Positions 34,193-42,718 of a DNA stretch of 64,000 nucleotides are shown here, piece after piece. Origin of the DNA: Rhodospirillaceae bacterium (GTDB taxonomy: Bacteria > Pseudomonadota > Alphaproteobacteria > Dongiales > Dongiaceae); NCBI GenBank assembly GCA_008012315.1, contig SSEL01000037.1, positions 62,001-126,000 of the forward strand, in the 5' to 3' direction. Within the stretch, counting starts at the first letter, position 1, and each line of letters starts with the position of its first letter. The notes under the pieces were generated by a model. It was not told where the DNA came from. It did not search any database and worked only from the letters and a program-made list of their open reading frames with translations. The position numbers were made by a program, and so were the translations under genes.

Positions 34193-35134
34193 ATGCGCTA
34201 TGACGTCAGCGTCGTCGGTTTGTACATCCTGGATATTCTCGGCCGCCCGGTCAGCCAGATTCCGGCCGGCGGCAATGTCGAGTTCATCGACCAGATCCGC
34301 CTGACGGTGGCCGGCACTGCCGGCGGCACGGTGGTCGATTGCGCCAAGCTCGGTCTGCGGTGCCAGGCGGTCGGCGCCGTCGGGGAGGACGAGAAAGCTG
34401 ATTTCGTCATCCAGCAATTACAGAAATTCGACATCGATACCGCCATGATGCAGCGCCTCTCCGGGGTGCCGACATCGGCGACGATCCTCAATATCCGCCC
34501 CAATGGCGAGCGCCCGGCGCTACATATGCGCGGCGCCTCCGATCATTTCGATATCCCGGAATCCGCCTATGACCGGGTCTTCGATGCGGAGATCATCCAT
34601 CTCGGCGGCACCGGCCTGCTGCGCAAGCTGGACGGTGCACCCTCGGTCAAGTTTCTCGCCGAAGCCAAGAAGCGCGGCCGGGTCACCACCTTCGACCTGA
34701 TCGCGGCGCGGCCGGAGACGATCGGGATCGTCGAGCCGATGCTGCCCTATATCGATTATTTCATGCCCAGCATCGAAGAGGCGCGCGACATGTCGGGCCT
34801 GACCGATGTCGGCGATGTGGCGAAATTCTATCTCGATCGTGGCGCGCAGACCTGCGTCTTCACCATGGGCGGCGAGGGCAGCTATGTCGCGACCAAGGAT
34901 GCGAAGCTGCGGGTGCCCGCTTTCGAAATCGACGTGGTCGACACGACCGGCTGCGGCGATGCCTATGATGCCGGCTTCATCGCCGGCTTGCGCCATGGCT
35001 ACGATCTCGAAACCTGCGCCCGTTTCGCCACGGCGGCCTCGGGCCTGGTGGCGACCGGGCTCGGCTCCGATGCGGGTATCGTCAGCTTCGAGGATACGCT
35101 GCAAGAGATGCGCAGCCTGCGCGTCAAATCATAA
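34193..35134 (+). CDS. PfkB-family carbohydrate kinase
   Basis: A 313-residue ribokinase-fold kinase that phosphorylates a sugar hydroxyl with ATP. The C-terminal signature DTTGCGDAYDAGFIAGL contains the catalytic Asp and anion hole; the usual DTTGAGDAFxAG has Ala-to-Cys and Phe-to-Tyr changes. The N-terminal GGTVVDCAKLGLRCQAVGAVGEDEKADFV is the substrate-lid part. It lies 19 bases after ATPase B and 20 before the aldolase, so it most likely phosphorylates the imported or partly processed substrate. Confidence 0.92.
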   Translation: MRYDVSVVGLYILDILGRPVSQIPAGGNVEFIDQIRLTVAGTAGGTVVDCAKLGLRCQAVGAVGEDEKADFVIQQLQKFDIDTAMMQRLSGVPTSATILNIRPNGERPALHMRGASDHFDIPESAYDRVFDAEIIHLGGTGLLRKLDGAPSVKFLAEAKKRGRVTTFDLIAARPETIGIVEPMLPYIDYFMPSIEEARDMSGLTDVGDVAKFYLDRGAQTCVFTMGGEGSYVATKDAKLRVPAFEIDVVDTTGCGDAYDAGFIAGLRHGYDLETCARFATAASGLVATGLGSDAGIVSFEDTLQEMRSLRVKS

Positions 35135-35154
35135 CTCGACTTAGGCAGGGGCGT

Positions 35155-35871
35155 TTGAGGGATATGGCACGGGCGGCATACAAGGCGATTGCGGACAAGA
35201 TCATCTGGGTTTGCCGGGAAATGAATCGTCTCGGCATCAATCAGGGGACGTCCGGCAATGTCAGCGCCCGTGTGCCTGATGGTTTCCTGATCACGCCTTC
35301 CGGCCTCGGCTATGACAACATGGCGGCGGAGCAGATCGTTGAGATGGATCTGGATGGCGGCTATCGCGGCGACCTGCTGCCCTCCAGCGAATGGCGCATG
35401 CATCAGGCGATCTATGCCGGCCGGCCCGAAGCCCAGGCGGTGCTGCACGCCCATCCCACCCACGCCACGGCGTTGAGCTCACTGCGCGAAAGTATCCCGG
35501 CTTTCCATTACATGGTGGGTGTGGCCGGCGGTATCGATATTCGCTGTGCCGATTATGCGACCTTCGGCACGCAGGCGCTCAGCGATCACATGCTGGCGGC
35601 GCTGCGGGACCGGTCGGCCTGCCTGCTGGCCAATCACGGCATGATCTGTTTCGCCAAGACCCTCGAGAAGGTGCTCGGCCTCGCCGTCGAAGTGGAATCG
35701 CTCTCGCGGCAATATCTCGAAGCCCGCCATGTCGGTGAACCGGTGGTGCTGTCGGCGGCGCAGATGGATGAAGTGCTGCAGCGCTTCCAGACCTATGGCA
35801 AGCAGCCCGGCGACCTGCCGCCGGGCCATGCCGCCGCAGCCGACGCACTCCATCGCATTGACCGCGCTTAA
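35155..35871 (+). CDS. class II aldolase/adducin-family protein (fuculose-phosphate-aldolase-like)
   Basis: A 238-residue zinc aldolase fold. NQGTSGNVSARVPDGFLITPSGLGYD is the phosphate-binding N-terminus, SSEWRMHQAIY holds the catalytic Glu, and HAHPTHATAL plus ANHGMICF hold the zinc His residues. Members split ketose-1-phosphates to dihydroxyacetone phosphate and an aldehyde, or epimerise ribulose-5-P. After a PfkB kinase the aldol cleavage of a phosphorylated sugar is likely. Start TTG at 35155 or ATG at 35164 is uncertain. A 138-bp repeat begins 5 bases after the stop. Confidence 0.9.
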   Translation: MRDMARAAYKAIADKIIWVCREMNRLGINQGTSGNVSARVPDGFLITPSGLGYDNMAAEQIVEMDLDGGYRGDLLPSSEWRMHQAIYAGRPEAQAVLHAHPTHATALSSLRESIPAFHYMVGVAGGIDIRCADYATFGTQALSDHMLAALRDRSACLLANHGMICFAKTLEKVLGLAVEVESLSRQYLEARHVGEPVVLSAAQMDEVLQRFQTYGKQPGDLPPGHAAAADALHRIDRA

Positions 35872-35875
35872 GTCG

Positions 35876-36013
35876 CTAGAGCGCGATCGTCTTTGATAGA
35901 AGCATTTTGCTTCCATCAAAGACGTGAATCGCCCTCTATCTTATGGATGAGAGGCGGATTCACGTTTTAGACAAAATCGCAAAGCGATTCCGTCTAAAAC
36001 GATCCGGCTCTAG
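35876..36013 (+). repeat. 138-bp palindromic repeat element, copy 1
   Basis: Terminal inverted repeats CTAGAGCGCGATCG and CGATCCGGCTCTAG (two internal mismatches) enclose three hairpins: GTCTTTGATAGAAGCA/TGCTTCCATCAAAGAC (35889-35923), GTGAATCG/CGGATTCAC and GTTTTAGAC/GTCTAAAAC. Same length and about 90 % identical by eye to copy 2 at 52915. No coding capacity. It lies between the convergent aldolase and LTxxQ genes and could also act as a bidirectional terminator. Confidence 0.85.
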
Positions 36014-36018
36014 AGAAT

Positions 36019-36510
36019 TTATTGGAAATCCGGATCGGCCAGCCAGCGCTGGCCGGTGCGGTTCAGGATTTGCGGCAAGCGCGGCCGCGTCGCGAAGAAG
36101 GCGAGCTTCAAGGTTTCGCGCTGGTCATCCGTCAGCTTTGCCTCCAGGGCCGATAGCAGATCGCCGAATTTGCGGTCCTCGGTGGCCTGTTGTTCCAGCC
36201 GCGCCGCTCTGCCCTCCAGCAAAGCCGATAAAGGCTGGGTATGATCGCGGTCTTTCGCGCCTTCCTGTTCAGCGGCTGCCCAGGCGGCGTTTTGCTGCCG
36301 CAGGAAATCCGCTACCGGTGCCCATAAGGGCTTCTGCGTCTCCGTCAGATTGAGGGCGGTGGCGATGAAGGCGATACGACCCTCATTCAGATTGCGGATC
36401 GTCTCTGCGGGGTCCGGATGGTCCGCCGCCGGTGCCGCCGTTTGCGCCTGCGTCACGGCCGGTCCGGCCAGGACCAGGGCCAAGGCAAGCAAAGCTGCAA
36501 ATATCCGCAT
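36019..36510 (-). CDS. periplasmic LTxxQ-motif (Spy/CpxP-like) protein
   Basis: A 163-residue exported helical protein. The signal peptide ends near AVTQAQ. Two LTxxQ repeats of the Spy/CpxP family, LNLTETQKPLW (about 55) and KLTDDQRETL (about 130), are spaced as in that fold. Spy-type proteins are periplasmic chaperones induced by envelope stress. ATG at 36510 is preferred because of GGGAG seven bases upstream; ATG at 36513 is adjacent. The C-terminus is Arg/Phe-rich. Confidence 0.8.
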   Translation of the reverse strand: MRIFAALLALALVLAGPAVTQAQTAAPAADHPDPAETIRNLNEGRIAFIATALNLTETQKPLWAPVADFLRQQNAAWAAAEQEGAKDRDHTQPLSALLEGRAARLEQQATEDRKFGDLLSALEAKLTDDQRETLKLAFFATRPRLPQILNRTGQRWLADPDFQ

Positions 36511-36781
36511 CATGTCACTCCCAAGTTCATCCGGATGGATCGATCTATTCACTTTATACGTGTTATTTAAAACAATCAATCACTGAAAAATAGCAAATCG
36601 CCAGACCCTCACCTGAACGTCGCGGCATCACAGCGCGGTGATTGTTCTTGGTTTTTTCCAGGCATGGGGAACTGTGGCAGAGAGAACGGGTTTTATCTTC
36701 ACATGTATTGGATCGAGGCAAAGCTCGATTTCGCCGTCGCTTTGATGGCTGTCTGCTTCCGCAGAAATGGAGGAGAGGGCG

Positions 36782-37132
36782 ATGGATCAGATGCGTTTCG
36801 ACGAGATGCTGGGCGATGTCGCCAAGCATTTCAAGCAGCCCGCCGATATCGTGGATGCCGAAGATCTCACCAAGCAGCAGAAGTGCAAGCTGTTGCAGCA
36901 GTGGGATTACGATCTGCAACTTCTTCTAACGGCAAGCGAAGAAAACATGACCGGTGGCGGCACCAATGCCACGGCCACGACGGCCGATACGGTGACGCAA
37001 CTTCGCAATGCCATGAAGGAGCTGGGCGTCGAGCGCGATCCCGATGCGACAGGCCCAGGGAAGATCGGCTCTCCTGTCGACAAGACGGCGAACGGCAAGA
37101 CGCCCGCTGAAAGGTCGACGGGAAAAAAATAG
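36782..37132 (+). CDS. hypothetical protein, stress-cluster
   Basis: A 116-residue hydrophilic protein. The first 55 residues are helical (MDQMRFDEMLGDVAKHFKQPADIVDAEDLTKQQKCKLLQQWDYDLQLLLTASEENM) and the rest is a Gly/Thr/Lys-rich disordered tail. The ATG at 36782 follows GGAGAGGG. It is 15 bases upstream of the plasmid-stabilisation-like gene in the same direction. I recognise the N-terminal pattern only as a common alphaproteobacterial hypothetical; no enzymatic motif. Confidence 0.7.
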   Translation: MDQMRFDEMLGDVAKHFKQPADIVDAEDLTKQQKCKLLQQWDYDLQLLLTASEENMTGGGTNATATTADTVTQLRNAMKELGVERDPDATGPGKIGSPVDKTANGKTPAERSTGKK

Positions 37133-37147
37133 AAGGAGGATTTGCTG

Positions 37148-37468
37148 ATGCCTCGGGGCGACAAATCCAAATACACGGACAAGCAGAAACGCCAGGCTGA
37201 GCATATCGAAGAAGGATATGAGGAGCGCGGGATCGGCGAAGAGGAAGCTGAACGCCGCGCCTGGGCGACCGTCAACCGCACGACCGGCGGCGGCCGCAAG
37301 GAAGGCGGGTCCGGCCGGGGCAAGCCGACCAACAAGGCACCGGCGCGCAAAGGCGGGCGGAAGGGCGGTGCTGCAGCGGCGGCGCGTCCAAAATCGGCGC
37401 GCGTCGCTTCGGCCAAGAAAGCGGCGGCAACGCGTAAACGTCATACCCAGCACAAGAAAGCATCATGA
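37148..37468 (+). CDS. plasmid-stabilisation-like small basic protein
   Basis: A 106-residue protein. Residues 1-45 (MPRGDKSKYTDKQKRQAEHI then EEGYEERGIGEEEAERRAWATVN) match a widespread short domain usually annotated 'plasmid stabilization protein'; chromosomal copies often sit beside stress genes. The tail is a Lys/Ala/Gly/Arg-rich H1-like region, likely to bind nucleic acid without sequence preference. The ATG at 37148 follows AAGGAGGA. It overlaps the next gene through ATGA. Confidence 0.8.
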   Translation: MPRGDKSKYTDKQKRQAEHIEEGYEERGIGEEEAERRAWATVNRTTGGGRKEGGSGRGKPTNKAPARKGGRKGGAAAAARPKSARVASAKKAAATRKRHTQHKKAS

Positions 37469-38037
37469 CGCCTGTGTTCGGCGAGCGGATTTCGTCCTAT
37501 GATCGCGTGTCAGATGGTCGCCGGATAGGACCCGGATGGAATAATTGGTGGATGGCACCCGACCGAGAAGAAAGCGATCAAGCGAAGGGAGCAATGCAGG
37601 CGGCGCGACAGCCGGCGCAGGAGCGGTCAATGCCGGATAATTTTCCGCAATGGTCGCTTTGGCTTGCTGTCTTGACGATCGGCGCCGATCTGCTGCGGCA
37701 TTGGAGTGCCGCCGATTTTTGGCCGCACCTTGCTTTGGGCAGCCTGGCGGGGCTGATCGTCCTCGAATCCATCTTGTTGATCCGGCCCGTGATGACAGCG
37801 GAAGGCTATCGCGAAAACCCGCAGGGAAGAGCGCAAACGCGGCGGCGGGGAGCGGTTATCGGTCTTGCCGCGATGAATTTATTGTCGCGTCTTTTTTGGC
37901 CGTCCCTGGAAACCCTGCCGATCGGGCTGGTTCTCTCGCTGGCCACAGTGTGGTTTGCGGCGCGGGACATGGCGGCGGTCCTGCGGGCGAGATGGCAGGA
38001 AACCGACGCATCCGATCCGCCGACAGGCGTGTACTGA
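37465..38037 (+). CDS. putative membrane protein
   Basis: Up to 190 residues. The first 55 are hydrophilic, then about four hydrophobic helices follow (WSLWLAVLTIGADLL, ALGSLAGLIVLESILLI, GAVIGLAAMNLLS and LPIGLVLSLATVWFA). It is coupled by ATGA to the preceding basic protein. ATG at 37630 (MPDNFPQW) directly before the first helix is an alternative start. No family recognised. Confidence 0.6.
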   Translation: MTPVFGERISSYDRVSDGRRIGPGWNNWWMAPDREESDQAKGAMQAARQPAQERSMPDNFPQWSLWLAVLTIGADLLRHWSAADFWPHLALGSLAGLIVLESILLIRPVMTAEGYRENPQGRAQTRRRGAVIGLAAMNLLSRLFWPSLETLPIGLVLSLATVWFAARDMAAVLRARWQETDASDPPTGVY

Positions 38038-38070
38038 CATCAACCCGCCCATCGTATCGGGGATTAACGG

Positions 38071-38095
38071 GGAACCTGTGGATTTGTGCGCAGTT
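38071..38095 (+). promoter_or_regulatory. possible EcfG-type general-stress promoter
   Basis: GGAAC (38071-38075), a 16-base gap, then AGTT (38092-38095), about 107 bases before the ferritin-like gene. The alphaproteobacterial general-stress sigma factor EcfG prefers GGAAC-N16/17-CGTT, so the -10 part has one mismatch. A similar GGAAC-N16-GGTT occurs at 36668-36692 before the stress-cluster genes. Confidence 0.3.
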
Positions 38096-38201
38096 CCTTT
38101 CTCAGTTCCGTCCGCTCGGATGACCCAACCGCCCGAACCAACGGCTGAACCAACCGACGACAAATCTCAGGCAAAATCGGCCAATAGAAGGGAGATGATC
38201 G

Positions 38202-38765
38202 ATGGATAATTTCGTTTCCGATATTAAGAATATCCGTAAACGTGCCCGTCAGCATATTTCCGACGGCGCGGTCACGGTCGCCAACAAGGCGGATCGCGAC
38301 CAGGTCGTAAAGGTCTTGAATGAGGTGCTGGCGACCGAGATCGTGTGTAACTTGCGCTATCGTCGCCATTATTACATGGCGGATGGCCTCTATTCCGAAT
38401 CCGTGAAGGCGGAATTTCTCCAACACGCCCAGGAAGAGCAGCAGCATGCCGATGCCGTGGCGACACGGATCGTCCAGCTCAATGGCGCGCCCGATTTCAA
38501 TCCGGTTAGCCTGAGTTCGCGCAGCCATGCGGAATATTCCGAAGGCAAGGACCTTGTCTCGATGATCGAGGAGGACCTGGTGGCCGAGCGCATCGCCATC
38601 GAGACTTATTCCGAGATCGTCCGCTGGCTGGCTGATCGGGACCCGACCACGCGCCGCGTGATCGAACAGATTCTCGAGAAGGAAGAGGAGCATGCCGAGG
38701 ATCTCGCCTCGCTGATCGCCCGCCTGCCGGCCGAAAAGAAGGCTACCCACGCGGCGGCCGAATAG
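38202..38765 (+). CDS. ferritin-like (bacterioferritin/Dps-type) protein
   Basis: A 187-residue four-helix protein of the ferritin-like superfamily. Diiron-type ligands are seen as E-x(n)-EEQQHAD in helix B (AEFLQHAQEEQQHADAVATR), EEDLVAERIAIETYSEIV in helix C and EKEEEHAEDL in helix D, with a helix-A Glu in LATEIVCNLRYRRHYY. It is expected to oxidise and store iron or protect against peroxide. The N-terminal 35 residues extend beyond the fold. It fits the surrounding stress genes. Confidence 0.88.
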   Translation: MDNFVSDIKNIRKRARQHISDGAVTVANKADRDQVVKVLNEVLATEIVCNLRYRRHYYMADGLYSESVKAEFLQHAQEEQQHADAVATRIVQLNGAPDFNPVSLSSRSHAEYSEGKDLVSMIEEDLVAERIAIETYSEIVRWLADRDPTTRRVIEQILEKEEEHAEDLASLIARLPAEKKATHAAAE

Positions 38766-38856
38766 CCACACCGACGATTCCACACCTGGCAATTCACCGG
38801 CGATGATGGCAGGCTTCGCCCTGACCGTCATGGCCGGTTCGCCATGATTGCCGGAG

Positions 38857-39747
38857 ATGCTGGGCGTGACGCAATCGAGCGGGAGAGAGCGCGAATGGGT
38901 GGATGTCGCGCGGGACGCGGAAACCGGCATTGAAACCATCCGTGCCCATTTTGACGGCCATGCTTATGATCCTCATTTTCACGATGCCTATCTGGTCGGT
39001 CTGACCGAACAGGGCGTCCAGGAATTCAGTTGCCGCCGTTCCCTGCATCGCAGCACGCCCGGCCGCATCATCCTGATCGAGCCGGGCGAGGTACATGACG
39101 GTCATGCGCCTGAAGAGACCGGCTTCACCTACCGCATGCTCTATCTCGATCCGCGCTTGATACACCGCCATGCCGGTCGGCTGACGGCGCGCCGCGCCAT
39201 GCCTGAACTCGGCTTTCGCGCCACGCTGATGGATGATCCGCAACTGGCCGGCGCCATTTCAACGGCCTTCGCCCTGCTGCATGGGCGCGATATCCGCTTG
39301 GCGCGTGAGGCAGCCCTGGATCACTTGATCGGCTGTCTTGCCAACCGCATGCTGGGACGCGAGAGCCTGGCGGTGCCAGCGCCGAGACGACCGGCGGTCG
39401 TGCCGGTCGATCTGCGCCGCGTGCGGGATCTTCTGCATGCGCGGCTGAGCATGGAACTCGGCCTTGATGATCTGGCGGCGGCAGCCGGTACCGACCGGTT
39501 TCGCCTGACCCGCGCCTTTCGTGCTGCCTATGGGCTGCCGCCCCATGCCTATCTGGTGCAGCTTCGCCTGATCGAGGCACGGCGGTTGCTGGCGCGCGGC
39601 GATCGGCCGGCGGATGTGGCAGCGGCCGTGGGTTTCGCCGATCAAAGCCATCTCGGCCGCTGGTTCCACCGGGCCTATCGGCTGACCCCGGCGGCCTATC
39701 GCAGATCCTGCACAAACGTTCCAGACAGGAATCCGGCGGCCGGTTAA
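38857..39747 (+). CDS. AraC-family transcriptional regulator
   Basis: A 296-residue regulator. The N-terminal cupin-type AraC ligand-binding domain (about 15-150) has FDGHAYDPHFHDAYLVGL and GRIILIEPGEVHDGHA. The C-terminal double HTH (about 190-285) has LDDLAAAAGTDRFRLTRAFR and the second HTH DVAAAVGFADQSHLGRWFHRAYRLTP. The DUF2000 gene 30 bases downstream is in the same operon, a common pairing. The ligand is unknown. Confidence 0.9.
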   Translation: MLGVTQSSGREREWVDVARDAETGIETIRAHFDGHAYDPHFHDAYLVGLTEQGVQEFSCRRSLHRSTPGRIILIEPGEVHDGHAPEETGFTYRMLYLDPRLIHRHAGRLTARRAMPELGFRATLMDDPQLAGAISTAFALLHGRDIRLAREAALDHLIGCLANRMLGRESLAVPAPRRPAVVPVDLRRVRDLLHARLSMELGLDDLAAAAGTDRFRLTRAFRAAYGLPPHAYLVQLRLIEARRLLARGDRPADVAAAVGFADQSHLGRWFHRAYRLTPAAYRRSCTNVPDRNPAAG

Positions 39748-39777
39748 TCCAACGGCAAAACCGCTCGGAGTTCCTCG

Positions 39778-40185
39778 ATGTTCGATACCAAGATTGCGCT
39801 TATCCTGCGGCAGGACCTGGCCGTCTGGCAGAAGCTGAATGTAGCGGCTTTCCTGGCCAGCGGCGTCGCGGCCGCCGATCCCACGGTTTGCGGCGAGGCT
39901 TATCAGGATGCGGCAGGCCGCTTATATACCAGCATGTTCGGGCAACCGGTTCTGGTCTTCGCCGCCGATCTGCCGCAATTGCAGAACAGCCATCGCATCG
40001 CTTTGGCGCGAGGATTGACCATCACGCCTTATGTCGCCGCCATGTTCACCACTGGCCACGACGCCGCCAATCGCGCGGTCTTCGCCGAAGGCGAGGCCGA
40101 TCGCCTCGATCTGGTCGGGCTGGGCTTGCGGGGCGCACGCAAGGATATCGACAAGGCCGTCAAGGGATTGCGCCTGCATGATTGA
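39778..40185 (+). CDS. DUF2000 domain protein
   Basis: A 135-residue soluble protein matching DUF2000. The start MFDTKIALILRQDLAVWQKLNVAAFL, the central QPVLVFAADLPQLQ and the late TTGHDAANRAVFAEG are typical. It has no known function; the fold resembles small peptidyl-tRNA hydrolase II-like proteins. It is regularly cotranscribed with AraC-type regulators, as here, so it may modify or sense the same compound. Confidence 0.85.
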   Translation: MFDTKIALILRQDLAVWQKLNVAAFLASGVAAADPTVCGEAYQDAAGRLYTSMFGQPVLVFAADLPQLQNSHRIALARGLTITPYVAAMFTTGHDAANRAVFAEGEADRLDLVGLGLRGARKDIDKAVKGLRLHD

Positions 40186-40210
40186 GCTGCTGCCTTTGGG
40201 CGGCTGAGAC

Positions 40211-40720
40211 TTAGAAGCTCACATTGACATGCAGTCCGTCATCCAGGCTCACCTCCTCGCGGTTACGGCCAGGCCCGGCACGGTCCAGCGTCAGGAAATT
40301 CATCCGGCGCTTCAGCGCGATCAATGGATGCTGCCAGATACCCTTGGCAAGGTTGACCCCCTGCTGCCCGTCGGAAACGAAAGCGCGCAGGCTAGCCGGA
40401 TCGGCCGTCGCGGTATTCGGTGCGACGATGATCATGAAGGGATAGAACAACAGCGGCATGATCACCCGGCTCGACAACTGGTATCGCTCCAGCGACTGGA
40501 TCTGCAGCGGCAGCTTGCGCGGCGTGGCGCGCACCAGGTTGAGCTGCGGCCGGCCATCCTTGGCGACGACATCGATCGTGGCCAGATCGGGATAGGTTTC
40601 GGCGAACTGATCTTCACTGAGCAGCGGTTCCCGGTCACCGATCTCGATGACCTCCCCGAACGGGGCGAAGCTTTCCGCGGTCAGTTGCTCGGCAGGCAAG
40701 GTGATTTTTTTCAAGCTCAT
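40211..40720 (-). CDS. allA: ureidoglycolate lyase
   Basis: A 169-residue cupin-fold enzyme that splits ureidoglycolate to glyoxylate and urea, the last step of one route of purine (allantoin) degradation. The start MSLKKITLPAEQLTAESFAPFGEVIE, central YPFMIIVAP and GVNLAKGIWQHPLIAL are characteristic, and the length is typical. The ATG at 40720 is the family start; 25 residues upstream are unsupported. It is divergent from the BMP-type importer, which suggests that importer carries a purine or ureide. Confidence 0.9.
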   Translation of the reverse strand: MSLKKITLPAEQLTAESFAPFGEVIEIGDREPLLSEDQFAETYPDLATIDVVAKDGRPQLNLVRATPRKLPLQIQSLERYQLSSRVIMPLLFYPFMIIVAPNTATADPASLRAFVSDGQQGVNLAKGIWQHPLIALKRRMNFLTLDRAGPGRNREEVSLDDGLHVNVSF

Positions 40721-41125
40721 GGAATTCCGGTGTTTTCTGGGGGAGGACAGGAACGGCACGGATCCCAAACGCTGGGAAGCCCGATCTTGTTGCATACCCG
40801 GTAATGAGATTCGAAATCACAATATTGCGACTGCCACGGGTAGACTGCGGGGCCACAGCCAGCATGGCGGCCCCGCGATCCGGGAAAAAAGCCAATCCGG
40901 GCAAGGGCTCGACCCAGGTTCCGGATCTGTCCGCTGCAAACAAAGATTGCAGGGTGGCCAGTCATCGCTTCTTCCTGTTGCGCCGCCGTGGATAATGCGC
41001 GAGGAAGGGGCTAGCCAGGATCGGTTGCGGGGTGAGCCGGGGAAATGGCACCCGGTGGAATAAAGCTCGCGAATCGGTCCTGGTCTCTGGATAATTGAAC
41101 CGAAGAACGGGGCAACGGGGCTGGC
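40721..41125. other. divergent promoter region between allA and importer operon
   Basis: About 405 bases with no convincing gene. It must hold both promoters. A GC-rich inverted repeat GGGGCC..GGCCCC around 40854-40877 is visible. No riboswitch-like structure was recognised. Confidence 0.45.
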
Positions 41126-42718
41126 ATGACGGATTCACGCAAAACGGCTGGAGCTGCCGGCGCGATGCCGTTGCTGCAGCTTGAGGGTATCGTCAAGCAA
41201 TTCCCCGGCTGCCTTGCCAATGACCAGGTCGACCTCGCGCTGATGCCGGGTGAAATCCATGCCTTGCTCGGCGAGAACGGTGCCGGCAAGAGCACATTGG
41301 TCAAGATCATCTACGGCGTGCAGCAGCCGGATGCCGGGCAGATCCGCTGGCAGGGCGAGGCCGTGGAGATCGCCAATCCGGCGCAGGCGCGGCGCCTCGG
41401 CATCGGCATGGTGTTCCAGCATTTCTCGCTCTTCGAGTCGCTGACCGTGGCGGAGAATATCGCGCTCGGCATCAGCGATGCCCGGCAGCGCAAAGGCTTG
41501 CGCAGCCGCATCAGCGACATTTCCCGCAGCTACGGCCTGCTGCTCGATCCCGACCGGGCGGTGCATGATCTCTCGGTCGGCGAGCGGCAGCGGGTCGAGA
41601 TCGTCCGCTGCCTGCTGCAGGAACCCCGGCTGTTGATCATGGATGAGCCGACCTCGGTGCTGACGCCGCAGGAAGTGGAGAAGCTGTTCGCGACCCTGCG
41701 GCGCCTGGCGGCGGAAGGCTGCGCCATCCTCTATATCAGCCATAAGCTGGAGGAGATCCGCGCGCTCTGCCATGAGGCGACGATCATGCGCCAGGGCAAG
41801 GTGGTGGCGACCTGCGATCCCCGCCAGGAAACCGCGGAACGCCTCGCCGAACTGATGATCGGCAGCCGGGTCAGCGCACCGGACCGGCCGGCATCGAGCC
41901 AGGCAGACAAGCCGGTCAAGCTGGCGGTTTCGCATCTCTCGCTGAAATCGGACCAGCAATTCGGCATCGATCTGAAGGACATCTCCTTCGGCGTGCGGGG
42001 CGGCGAGATTCTCGGCATCGGCGGCGTCGCCGGCAACGGCCAGAGCGAATTGATGGCGGCATTGTCCGGCGAGACGCCGGTCGCCGCTGCCGAATCCATT
42101 CGCATCGGCGATGTCGCAGCCGGGCGGCTGGGTCCGGCGCAACGGCGCCTGCTGGGTGCCTGTTTCGTGCCGGAGGAGCGCAACGGCCATGGCGCGGTCA
42201 GCGCCTTCAGCCTCACGGATAACGCCTTTCTCTCGGCCTTTCGCCGGCGCTCGCTGACGCGGCATGGCCTGATCGAGGGCGAGAAGACCCGCCGTTTCGC
42301 CGATGACATCATCCGGCTGTTCGATGTCCGCGGGCGTGGCGTGCGGGCCGAGGCGCGCTCCCTGTCTGGCGGCAATCTGCAGAAATTCATCGTCGGCCGG
42401 GAGATTCTGCAACGTCCCGACCTGCTGGTGGTGGCGCAGCCGACCTGGGGCGTCGATGCCGGTGCCGCTGCCGCAATTCATCAGGCGCTGATTGATCTTG
42501 CCGCCCAGGGTGCCGCGATCGTCATCATTTCCCAGGACCTCGATGAAATCCTGTTGCTCTGTCAACGCATCGCGGTGATCAATCTCGGCCGTCTCTCGGC
42601 GCCGCGCCCGGTCGGCGAGGTCACGGTGGAGCAGATCGGCTTGCTGATGGGCGGTGTGCACGGCACCGCGCCGGACGAACAGCTAGAGGGGGAGCAGCCG
42701 CGTGTGGCTCGCACTTGA
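41126..42718 (+). CDS. BMP-type ABC transporter ATPase (two nucleotide-binding domains)
   Basis: A 530-residue tandem ATPase of the RbsA/NupA-type class. Domain 1 has GENGAGKST, signature LSVGERQRVEI and Walker B LLIMDEPTSVLTP. Domain 2 (about 275-510) has the degenerate Walker A GVAGNGQSE, signature LSGGNLQKFIVGRE and the QPTWGVD region, the usual asymmetric arrangement of this class. It energises uptake by the two permeases that follow. Relatives import nucleosides, purines or riboflavin. Confidence 0.93.
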   Translation: MTDSRKTAGAAGAMPLLQLEGIVKQFPGCLANDQVDLALMPGEIHALLGENGAGKSTLVKIIYGVQQPDAGQIRWQGEAVEIANPAQARRLGIGMVFQHFSLFESLTVAENIALGISDARQRKGLRSRISDISRSYGLLLDPDRAVHDLSVGERQRVEIVRCLLQEPRLLIMDEPTSVLTPQEVEKLFATLRRLAAEGCAILYISHKLEEIRALCHEATIMRQGKVVATCDPRQETAERLAELMIGSRVSAPDRPASSQADKPVKLAVSHLSLKSDQQFGIDLKDISFGVRGGEILGIGGVAGNGQSELMAALSGETPVAAAESIRIGDVAAGRLGPAQRRLLGACFVPEERNGHGAVSAFSLTDNAFLSAFRRRSLTRHGLIEGEKTRRFADDIIRLFDVRGRGVRAEARSLSGGNLQKFIVGREILQRPDLLVVAQPTWGVDAGAAAAIHQALIDLAAQGAAIVIISQDLDEILLLCQRIAVINLGRLSAPRPVGEVTVEQIGLLMGGVHGTAPDEQLEGEQPRVART

